Assembly: GCA_963682025.1 (NCBI GenBank)
Contig: OY821520.1
Location: 236,083,530 to 236,147,529, forward strand
Length of the DNA stretch: 64,000 nt
Direction: 5' to 3'
Source: Cordilura impudica
Lineage: Eukaryota; Arthropoda; Insecta; Diptera; Scathophagidae
The notes under the pieces are model-generated. The model made no database searches. It was not told the origin of the DNA and saw only the letters and a program-made list of their open reading frames with translations. The translations under genes and the position numbers were made by a program. Shown here piece after piece: positions 1 through 9,900 of the stretch (the stretch's first letter is position 1; the number at the start of each line of letters is the position of its first letter).

Positions 1-447
1 GTCTGAATAACTGCCGGTATGTAGCAAACTTTTTGTCGCATTTCGAGCAGGCAAATTGTTTTTCCGCATGTACATCACGCAAATGTTTTTGTAGATTATC
101 TTTACGTTTGAAGGATTTCAAACACAAGTGGCAAGTGAACGGTCTATCATCGGTGTGTGTCAACATGTGCCGAACTAAGTTTCGTTGTAATTTGAATTCC
201 AATTGACATTCAACACAATGGAACATATTTGTTTGTAGATTCCGTTGATATTTTTTATTGTAACTACTATTTGCACTTGTATGTGGAATGCTATTAAATT
301 TGGGTCGTTGATTTGTATAATAGAAAGGACCGTCATCATTCACGAATTCGTCATCATCTTCTTCTTCGGGTATAATGGTTTCTGGTTCCAATTTCGGATC
401 ATGCATGTCATCGTAGGTATACGCATCGATAAAGTCATTTGGTTCAA
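1..447 (-). CDS. C2H2 zinc-finger protein, internal exon, partial at left edge
   Basis: Read on the minus strand, this exon opens after an acceptor (T-run then AG, complement of 448-449) and stays open to the window edge. It encodes an acidic linker of about 60 residues (with EEEDDDEF) followed by zinc fingers. Two are complete (FHCVEC...HMLTH and FTCHLC...HLRDVH) and a third (FACSKC) is cut by the edge. The fingers match, in order, the first three of exon 3 of the gene at 6374-13118, and both exons start with the same splice phase (two bases complete a codon). This is therefore a paralogue, or possibly an alternative 3' exon, of that gene. Its likely role is sequence-specific DNA binding in the nucleus. 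I found no ZAD exon for it between 448 and 6373. Confidence 0.85.
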
Positions 448-533
448 CTAAAAAAAAATTAGTAAATTCAGATTTAACTTTCACTGTATGGGATTTACAA
501 ACTTATGTATTACGAAAATGTTTAAACTTAAAA

Positions 534-1320
534 ACAAGTAAGAAAATTATAGTCGGTCTAGACCGACTATACGATACCCCATATCATGCGTTTAGAGACC
601 CTATCTCTCAGGCCCAACTAACTGGATATAGAAAATAATCATAAACCAAATTTGAGTGGGATTTTTATTAATTTTTTTTGGTTGCAGATATGAAAAAGTT
701 CATATCTGATGATATATCTATATGGGGACTAGGCCCAAAAATGGACCGATCCTGACCATGTTTGGTAAAGTCTCTTGTATTTTGCAAAAATATATACAAA
801 AAAATTTGAGAAGAATCTGTGCAATATTTTTGTTTTTGATAGATTTAGGTGAAGATCGGGAAGCAGCTCTATATGGGGCCTATGACTAAGAGTTGTCCCA
901 TAAGGATCATTTTTGGACTACTGATTAATGGATGTAATAAACACATACAAACCCAATTTGACTACGATTTGTATGATAATTTGGATCTTATGGCAATTTA
1001 TGTTGATTTCATAGGGGTCATTTGTATGGGGGCTAGGTCTGAACATGGACTGATTCTCACCAATTTCAATAGCGTTCATCCTTGGCCGATAAAAGCTTAT
1101 ATACCAAATTTCATCAAAATATATTCATATTTGCGACCTGCAGTTTGATTACAAGCTTTACATGGACACACAGACGGACGGACATCGTTAAATCGAATCA
1201 GATAGTGATTCTGATTCGATCGGTATAATAAAAGATGGGTCTAGGTCAAGTATTTTTGGTAGTTACAAACAGCAGCACAAAGTCATTATACCCAAACCAC
1301 ATAGTGGTATAGAGTATAAA
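534..1320 (+). repeat. INE-1fam copy A (full length)
   Basis: Interspersed element of about 0.79 kb. It starts with ACAAGTAAGAAAATTATAG and the 20-bp palindrome TAGTCGGTCTAGACCGACTA. It carries an internal GACGGACG-type microsatellite near 1170 and ends with a CCAAACCACATAGTGGTATA motif. The same architecture recurs about a dozen times in the window. It resembles dipteran INE/mini-me (Helentron-derived) non-autonomous elements; that family assignment is inference. Open frames inside it are not conserved as genes. Confidence 0.85.
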
Positions 1321-2605
1321 TATTGTTTTTTTATTTTCTTCTAATATATTGACAAATTTTACTACAGTTTAAGCGGCAAACATTACAAGGTTAAACTGAC
1401 AAACATAATACAATAAGCCACATCCAAAAACACCATAACAAGTTTAAAGTATTGTTAACTTATAATTAAAATTAAAACATATGTCAAAAACTCGCTCTCA
1501 TAAAACCGAGGTTTGTGATTTCAGTTAACCGTAGTTTGATTAAACTCTTTAGGCCTAAAATAATAACTATCAAACTGGCTGTCTAAAATTTTAAAAATCG
1601 TGAGTTTAACTAAACTTAGATTAATTGATGTCGCGAAAACTCGGCCTTATAACTTTTAAGTAATTGACTAATGAGTTAAAAAATGAGTTAGTCAAGCTAA
1701 GTTTAACTGACAACTCAAAAACTCACTCAAAGTGAAAAGTCTAAATTTATAAGACCGAGTTTTTTAAAAATTCAATATTTCACAGGATCAAACTTCAATA
1801 ACTTGAGAAATTTGCAATAATTGTGCTTAAAACCCGTTAAATACGCCTTTAAAAGAAAGTTTTCGAGGAATTACTTAAGGTCATCAAAGTGCCCCATAAA
1901 CTATTAATTTTTATCTGGGCTGGTACTTTTACAAGTGATTTCTCTGGTTTGCACCAGAGAAAAATAATTAAAAAATGTGTGTCGAATTCAGCGACCCCGT
2001 ACCGACCTACAAAATATCTAAAAAAATTCTCAAAAAATCTTTTGGGCTATAGGAATTAATATTCCGCTTTGCAAAAACGGAAGATCTTCTGATAATTTGT
2101 TAAAATAGAAAAGTATAATGCTAGTTGTTCGATCTTAACTGTTTCAAAGAATACCCAACCTTTTGACTGAAATATTCGCAATTAAAACGTTTTTGTCTGA
2201 ACGTGAAATGTCGTATCGTGCGGCTACATTTTTCTCGAGTTGGAAGATTAACCATGCTCAGTCACTCCCTAAGGAAAGAATAACAGATCATCAAAAAAAA
2301 AAAATACAAAAAAGATTTCCTCTCGAATACGAAGTAAGGTAGACCAAAGAAGGCTTTAAAATGGTATCATCAAAAAATCCAGTTTTATATAAAAAATTAA
2401 AAAAATCATAAAAATTAATTTTTCTCGAAAACTAAGCCAGATACCGTAAAAAGGAATCACTAAAATCCAATTTTATTGGAAAAATCAAAATCAAATTTCA
2501 TATGAAAAATTAAAAAATAATTTAAACGTTTTTTTTTTTTAACTGACCAAGATATAGCAATAAGGACATTAATTTGGGATATATTTATTTAATTCTATGG
2601 ATTTA
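1321..2605. other. Intergenic AT-rich DNA, no gene seen
   Basis: No coding exon or RNA gene is recognisable. Near 2410-2440 there is a degenerate motif (TTTTTCTCGAAAACTAAGC) that recurs near 5190 and 5795, suggesting scattered remains of an old AT-rich repeat. Confidence 0.5.
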
Positions 2606-2726
2606 TACCCTGTTTCCATAACACAATTCGTCACAGACGAACGAAAATTTGTATGAAGAACAAAAACAAAATACACACAAATTTTCGTTCGTCTGTGACG
2701 AATTGTTTTTTTATGGAAACAGGGTA
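2606..2726. mobile_element. 121-bp hairpin MITE with TTA duplication
   Basis: Near-perfect inverted repeat with arms of about 48 bp (beginning TACCCTGTTTCCATAA and ending TTATGGAAACAGGGTA) around a short A-rich loop. It is flanked by TTA at 2603-2605 and TTA at 2727-2729. A 3-bp TTA target duplication is typical of PIF/Harbinger MITEs. No coding capacity. Confidence 0.8.
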
Positions 2727-2848
2727 TTAATCATTTCAAACTATTCATATAGATACCAACATTATATAAAACTACAAAAATAAATATAAGACACTAGTAG
2801 AAATATTAACATTTAAAAATTAAGAAGTCAAGAGTAATATAATATTTA

Positions 2849-4023
2849 CTAGCAGATTCCAGCCCTCGAAATTCGAGTGCAAATTCTAGGAAATTTTATG
2901 TTTTCATTAAATAAAGACCCTAAAGATATGCTAATCAATTATAACCAATTCAGAAATCAACACAGAAAAAACTCATTTTTATTACAAACACATGAACATA
3001 TTTAATAAACACACCCCAATAAACATTTTTGTTTGCTATCAACTTGAGGTGCATTTGAGATCAAATACATTTCTCAAATCTCCAACGTTAATTCTCAAAT
3101 GCACCTCAATAGTCAATTTATAGTATTCTCAACTTAAAAGGCACATTTTTTATATGGTGATTTTCTTAGTTATCAAATTGAGAAATTTGTGATTCTCAAC
3201 TTGATAGCAAAGAAATTTCTCCAATCGGTATCAAATGGAAGGTACGGAATTGCCATATTAAAAAAATTATACTAATCTTAGAAATGAAATCAATGTACTT
3301 TTTTAATGTTTGAATTTAATTTCGTTACATATATAACATTATTATGTACATGTTAATATTTTTTAAAATTTAGAATTAAAAATAAATGAATTAATTATTT
3401 GTACATTTTATGAATATTAATATTCAATATGTCATAAATACGAATTTAAATTAAAAAATTCGACAAAAAGTAGAAATAATTAAAAATATATCAATTAATT
3501 GTTTGTACTTTTTTGGTATTTTTTAATTTAATTTATTATTTATGACATATTTAAATAATATCTCAAACTTAACACAAATCGTATTCAGGTTGAAAAAATG
3601 TTTGGTCTCAAGTGGAGAAAAGTGTTGGATATCCAATCGAGAGTTAAAATATTTCTCAAATATTGGAAAAAATGTTAAGTCTCAACTTGATGCCAAGTTG
3701 AAAGCAAACAAGGAGAAAAATTGTTAAACTCAAGTTGAGAATTACATTGGACATCAATTTGAGAACTTAACTTTTCTCCAACATTGGAGAAATAATATTT
3801 CAATGCATACTGGAACATAGCATTGTATAATTTTATGTATGTGTTAGTAGCAACTTTAAATGCAATTTAATCAAAATAAAGGAAAAAAATTAAAAATCGT
3901 TAAATATGCAAAACGGATAAAAAGAAATGCCTTTCAAATAATATACATTTGGTCAAAATCGGGATGAAACGGTAGAACAAAACATCGGTCACAAGAAATT
4001 TCCTAGCCTATTAATATTATAGA
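2849..4023 (-). mobile_element. Non-autonomous Helitron, copy 1 (carries foldback block)
   Basis: On the minus strand the element starts TCTATAATATTAATAGGC and ends GGAATCTGCTAG. It sits between an A (5') and a T (3'), as canonical Helitrons do (5' TC, 3' CTRR, A/T insertion). A short palindrome (CTCGAATTTCGAG) lies about a dozen bases before the CTAG end, in the place of the Helitron 3' hairpin. A second copy with the same ends is at 54312-54660. This copy is about 830 bp longer because of an internal block rich in CTCAACTTGA-type inverted repeats. No Rep/helicase is encoded. Confidence 0.75.
3023..3805. repeat. Foldback block inside the Helitron
   Basis: Block missing from the shorter Helitron copy. 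Its outer parts repeat CTCAACTTGA/TCAAGTTGAG motifs and TTCTCCAA/TTGGAGAA. Its centre is an AT-rich imperfect palindrome, with ATGTCATAAATA near 3428 mirrored by TATTTATGACAT near 3537. It looks like a separate foldback element inserted in, or captured by, the Helitron. The open frame at 3542-3727 is a by-product of these repeats. Confidence 0.55.
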
Positions 4024-4429
4024 TAATACGTTTAATGACATTTGTATTTTTAGGCTAATCAATAGTTAGTATAAATCGTTAAAATTTAGCATTAATTTGT
4101 GCGAAAAACGGAGGAGTCATTCGCTAAGGAACATTGAATGTTATTTAATTTAGAATGAATTCAGAGCAAACATCTCCATGAATCACGAAGGACACATTCA
4201 ACATAGTCCTCCTACTTTTGCTAATAGGTAACTTAATTATTGATAATCTTATAGGATATTAAAGAAGATCTACAGGATTCCATTGTAGGCTACGCAAACA
4301 GAAATAAAGAAACTGTTTCTGAACAGATTCGATGTATTTAATGTGGATAACAGAATCATATTCCAGAATTGTTCTCACAAGCGATGTGTAGAATAACTTT
4401 GTTATATATGGATCAATAAATTATGTTAC

Positions 4430-4524
4430 GTGCCCCCAAAGGCACTGTAGTGGTGAGGCCAGCTAGCTCCGTCTGGCTTCTTAGGGCAGGTTCCAACCTA
4501 CCACTACAGCCCAGGGGCAAGCAC
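4430..4524. repeat. GC-rich imperfect palindrome, unassigned
   Basis: A GC-rich island in AT-rich DNA. The outer arms GTGCCCCC and GGGGCAAGCAC, then CTGTAGTGGT and ACCACTACAG, can pair, enclosing a second hairpin (GCCAG/CTGGC). It could be a structured RNA relic, a SINE piece or a small foldback element; I cannot assign it. Confidence 0.4.
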
Positions 4525-4687
4525 AATTAAATAAACTTAAAAAAACTACAAAAATACGAACAATGACAAAACACAAAAACCGAACAGTTACGAGGGAGGA
4601 TGAAATGATGTATCCCCCACACCGCCCTCCCAACATAGATCACTGACAGCCTAAAAAAAATTCCAAGTGATCCCCATTAATTCTTCG

Positions 4688-5015
4688 TTATTCTCTACTT
4701 TTCCGGTCACACGCATAAGAGGGATGGCCCACCATCGGTCCAACCGGCCGCAACAATTCCTTAGCCCATTGTTTAATGAAAGCTGAAATACATCTAACCT
4801 TGTTTATCGTCATGCTGATGCGTGCATCACTAACTTGTTCCAATGTACGTCCGCCCAATGTATAGAATACAGGGGGCAAATCGTCGCATTCGATATCGAG
4901 TAAAATACACGAAATTCCATATTTTCGTCAGACCAAGTTTCACTTTTAATATTAACCATGGAGCATAAGTCCTTAGCTGTGACGGAGTAAAATTACTCTT
5001 AGTATTTTATTTTGG
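4688..5015 (-). repeat. Unidentified repeat, copy 1, with a short open frame
   Basis: The minus strand reads an open stretch (starting LLDIECDDLPPVFYTLGG and running to about 4688) that I do not recognise. Part of it, including the ACTCGATATCGAATGCG motif and the adjacent GTGACGGAGTAAAAT segment, reappears in opposite orientation around 28770-28965. It therefore belongs to a dispersed repeat rather than a unique gene. Confidence 0.4.
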
Positions 5016-5316
5016 AAAATAAAAAAATAATTTTGATTCGACCCCAGATGTGAATTTTTTTCCTGAAAATCGCATATATTAGGATTTCTTTAGAATTAGT
5101 TCCATTAAATTAATTTTACACCATATATAGAAACTATAAACATCATCTTGAAAGTATTTGTGAAGAATTTAAAAAAAAAATCATGAAAATGTATTTTTCT
5201 CGCAAACTAAGCTAGATAAAGCAATCACTTTTTTTTCACCAAAAATCCAACTAGAAACTGATGTAAACCAGTGTGATTCGCTACCCCTTCCGCCCCCTGC
5301 ATTGTAATGAAAGGGC

Positions 5317-5655
5317 TCACGCAAAGTCCCAAAGCTCTCATTATTACAGTACTCCAGATATATGACATTTTTATTTACTTTGTATGGGGGTGCCATACCC
5401 CTTTGTCTGATACCGCCCATTTTTTGTCTGACTACTCACGTTAATAATAGATGACCTAAGACAAAGCTGTCTCTGTCATAGTACTCGAGATATATGTTAT
5501 TGAGTAACAACTTTGTATGGGAGATACCACGCCCGACATAGCTACTAAAATTAATAATAGGTGACCTCACATAAATTTGCAAAGCTCTCCCTATCATAGT
5601 ACTCAATATATATGATATTAAAAATTTACTTTGTAGGGAAGGTGTCACGCCCACT
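5317..5655. repeat. Three degenerate tandem units of about 115 bp
   Basis: Three successive units share AAAGCT(G/C)TC..., a CAGTACTC/ATAGTACTC(g/a)AGATATATG core and an ACTTTGTATGGG...GCC end, followed in the first two by TTAATAATAG(A/G)TGACCT. Units begin near 5330, 5450 and 5580. The short minus-strand frames here come from the repeat and are not genes. Confidence 0.6.
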
Positions 5656-6373
5656 AAAAATATTTTAAAAATTATATCCTATAGCACTTCCCACATCCGC
5701 AGTAAGACTATGTGTAAATTTCAGGAACATCAGATGATCACATTTCTTCTTTATTATATAAGTATAGATTAAAAAAATAGAAATAATAAAAATGCGTTTT
5801 TATTGAAAACTAAGCTAGATTGTTATATTATTGAATAAAAATACAAATTTATAAGAAAAATTAAAAAAAGTTATAAAGTTCAAAAAATCGAATGAAAAAT
5901 TAAAAAACCATAAAAGTTAGAGCAAAAAGGGCTTTAATTTGAGATCACCCACCCATATGCTTTACCAAAAAAACAAATTTTATAAGAAAAATTAAAAAAG
6001 TCATAAAAATGCATTTTCCTCAAAAGTGTACTAAAACTTTACTTTTGCCATATCACAGGGAAAACTTTTCAAAAAAGGTCGAACACAAAAACTAGATATT
6101 CTTACTTTGTAACCCGATAAATAGTAAAATTATGTACATATAATTTTTTGGAATTGCCAGGAATGTTTAAATACAGATATACTTATTATTCAGATAACTT
6201 TAGGTGCACTTAAAAGGTCACTAACTATTCGAATCACCCCCCGAAACTCAACTGAAACAAACAATTAAAAATTTTCTTAATATACAATTTCTTATAGGCT
6301 TTATTGAATATTTTTTTTTTGTATTAATAATAATAAATCCTAAGGACTTTGTATAAATATAATTTACATAACA

Positions 6374-6950
6374 TTACATTTGCTGTGTTGGAGGATGTGA
6401 TAGCGATAGTGATGGCGAGATGTCAGTTGGAGATGTTGGTTGGGATTCAGCAATAACAGGCATTTGATTTATAAAATGATGACCTAAATACAAGGGCGGA
6501 GGTGTGGCATTATTATCAAGGTGTGGGGAAGGCAGTGATGATTGAGATTGATCCCTGCTAGCACTAGCAGCAACCGAGCATAATTGTGATGGCGGTGGTG
6601 CTGGTGGTGGTTGTTGATCGAGAAGATCGCTGCCATCTATAGGTTGATCTGTTTTACGTAAACGTCCGGTAAATGAGGTAACTATTATGCCATGAACTGT
6701 CCTCAGATGGGCATTTAAGCCGTAACGCTGTAAAAAAGCTGCACTACACAAATCACAACGAAATCTTTCTCCGGTATGACGTCTAATATGGGCTTTCAAA
6801 TCGTTACTTTGAGCAAATGCTTGAGGACATTGATTGCACTTGTAGGGCTTCTCACCCGTATGAGTACGCATATGTATAGTAAGATTATAGGGTCGATGGA
6901 ATCCTTTACCACATAAATTACACAGATTTGGTTTATGGCCAATGTGGTAT
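6374..6950 (-). CDS. Exon 4 of the minus-strand ZAD gene (fingers 10 end to 13, C-terminal tail)
   Basis: Begins after a GAATTTAG acceptor. It supplies the last His of finger 10, then fingers NLCNLCGKGF, YKCNQCPQAF and FRCDLCSAAF, and a tail with PPPAPPP and serine-rich stretches ending at a TAA stop at 6374-6376. A minus-strand AATAAA (TTTATT on plus, near 6300) lies about 70 bp downstream. Confidence 0.9.
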
Positions 6951-9900
6951 CTAAATTCAAAAGATAAAAGATAATTTTTTATAATAAAATTTGTTTATGA
7001 GAACTATGGATAAAAAAAATACTAACCTCTCATGCATTTTTAGATCTGTACTTCTAGGAAAACCTTTTTCACAAAAACGACATTTATAGGGTTTTTCACC
7101 GGTATGACGACGCATGTGTATCTTAAGATATTCATTCCGTTGAAATGAATCACCACAAATGTTGCACAGAAAATTGCGCGGTTGAGCATGTTCTTTCTTT
7201 TGATGTTCTTTCATTGGTTCCTTTTCAGTAAAAGTTTCCGAACAATGTTTGCAAGCATATAAACGATCCGTATGCAATAGTTTATGTTTTACCAAATAGG
7301 CTTTGGTTGTAAATTTTTTCTCACACATATCACAATCGAATTGAGGCTTTTGGGCCGTAGGATCTTTATTGTGGCGCGTTTCGATGTGACGCTGCAGATG
7401 ATCTTTACGACCATATGCACTGGAACATAGATCACATTTGAAATTCTTTTCACAATGTATACTTTGTACATGTTTTTGTAAATGATCGGAACGTGAAAAA
7501 CCTTTACCGCAAAAATTGCAAACATGTGGCTTTTCATCACTGTGGGTTAACATATGGCGCAGAAGATGATTGTAACGCGTAAACGAACGATTACATTCTT
7601 TACAACGATTATCTTCATTTTTGGATGAACCATGACGTCGTCTGGGTGTTTTTAGTTTTACAGATTTTGCTTTCTTCGTAGTAGTAGAGGAACATGAGGG
7701 ATTTTCTTGTTTGATAGATGTCACTGGTGAAGTTTTATTGGTGGTACTTTTCTTAGTGGGTTTGTGATTGTCATTACCGTCACCGTCAGCGTTAGCGTCA
7801 GCATCGGCATCAGCTTCATGATCATAATCATCGTCCGTTTCATCATCATCACTTGTTTGATTATTACTATGATTCTCATCAAATGTATCATAATTATGTT
7901 CGTCATCATCGTCATTATTATCTTTATCTTTATCTGTATCTTTATCATTTCGGTCGTCGTCATTATTAACTTCGGATTTTTCAGGCTTAAGTGTATATTG
8001 TACTTCAGTTTTTACGTCTTCACCTAAAGTATCATTGGTTTTGGTTGGTGATTTCTCTTTCTTTTCTGATGTAATATTATAACTGAAGTCGGGATTTTCA
8101 ACTGTAATCAATGTAGAAAATTAGAGAAATAATGAACTTTAATCGAGATTTATTCAACAAAAATCATACGAACCCATAAATTTTTTTTCTTCTTTTTGTT
8201 TTATTTTTTAATTATTGGAAAATTTGCACTTTTAATTGTTAATAAAAAAAATTTAAAGTTTCTGTTACGAAAGATTTTCTTTTTAATAACTCCCCCCCAA
8301 ATTATAATTTGTTTCAATTCATTTTGATTAGTAATTTGAGGTAGTTTTTTGTTTTGGTTTTCGTTTTTTGTCCTCTTACCTTTAATGGATATTTCTGGAT
8401 GTGCTATAGTTTCCACAAATTGCTTTACGTCTTCTTCATCCATATCATTGAAATTATGATGATCCATGTCTTCATCTTCACTGGAGAAGGGATTCGTAGC
8501 TATAATAGTTTCGTTTTCCTGGCCCTCTATTGCTATTGGCTCGTTGTCATCATCGTCTTGATAGTCGGGCCAATGACTGCTGTAGTTATTGAGACTAGTC
8601 GATATTGGAGTTGGGTTTTCAATTTCAGGCTCATCAAGAGATACTTTCGAACTGAAAATAATGGCAGCATAAGGAAATCATATAAATCAAAGACCTAAAA
8701 AAAATAAATATTTTGCTAAAAATTGTTTGGACCATTGGACCAAAATGGTAAAAAAATTGTCTGTTCATAAAACAACTTTCACCAAATTCAATTGAGCCGA
8801 ATTTAATCCATATTATTTTATATTTTCGACCTTTACATTGATAATATTAAAATGAAGATTCTGAGATGACTGCTATAAAAAGTTCAAGCAGGGGATAAGT
8901 ATGGTATTTCACAAATTGAAAACACTAGGCCACTATCAAAGTCCACTTGATGTGCGACCCTATGTGTACCCTATGTGGCTAGGGTATAATGACTTTGTGC
9001 TGATGTTTGTAACTACCAAAAATATTTGACCTTGACCCACCTTTTATTATAACGATTGACTCAGAATCACTTTCTGAATCGATTTAGCGATGTCCGTCCG
9101 TCTGTCTGTCCATGTAAACCTTGTAATCAAACTACAGGTCGCAAATGTGAACATATTTTGATGAAATTTGGTATGTACGCTTCTATCGGCCATAGCATGA
9201 AAGCTATTGAAATTGGCGAAAATCGATGCATGTTCAGACATAATCCCCATATAAATGACGCCTATGAAATCGACTTAAATTGCCATATGATCCAAATTAT
9301 CATATAGATCTCGGTCAAATCGGGTTTGTGTGTGTAATAAACACAGTAATCAGTAGTCCAAAAATAAAACCCTATAGAACAATTCTTAGTCATAGCCCCC
9401 ATATAAAACTGCCTCCCGATCTTCACTTAAATCTAACAAAAAAACAAAAATACTTATTTTTCTCAAATTTGGTTTGTACATGTTTTTGCAAAAAATAAGC
9501 GACCTTTCCAAACATAGTCAGGATCGGTCCATTTTTCGACCTAGTCCCCACATAAATATAGCATCCGCTAATAGCTTTTTCATATTCAAAGAAAAGCAAA
9601 TTAATAATGCCACTCAAATTTGGTTTATGCTTATTTTCTATATTCAATTAGTGGGTCTCTAAACGCATGGTATAGGGTATCGGTTTAGACCGACTATAAT
9701 TTTCTTACTCGTTCTTAATGTATTGTGGTATGGCAATGCGAAGTATGGCAATTCGGAAGTAGTTTCACTATTTACACTGTATCTCGGAATGGAAATAACC
9801 AATCTGATAACTAAAGATATGAAATTTGAACTTTAAGCACAATGGGGAGATATACATATGTATGAAAAATTCAAATTTTCGACAAAATCGAGAAAAGGAG

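Noticed and set aside
849..1148. Frames containing MAIYVDFIGVICMG-like peptide in many INE copies (also near 26008, 31891, 39966, 44603, 57300)
   Set aside because: The peptide recurs because the repeat recurs. Frames are short, start at differing points and break in several copies, so coding is not supported.
7289..8027. Open frames on both strands across exon 3 of the minus-strand ZAD gene
   Set aside because: Shadows produced by GAT/GAC-rich acidic codons and by the zinc-finger coding frame.
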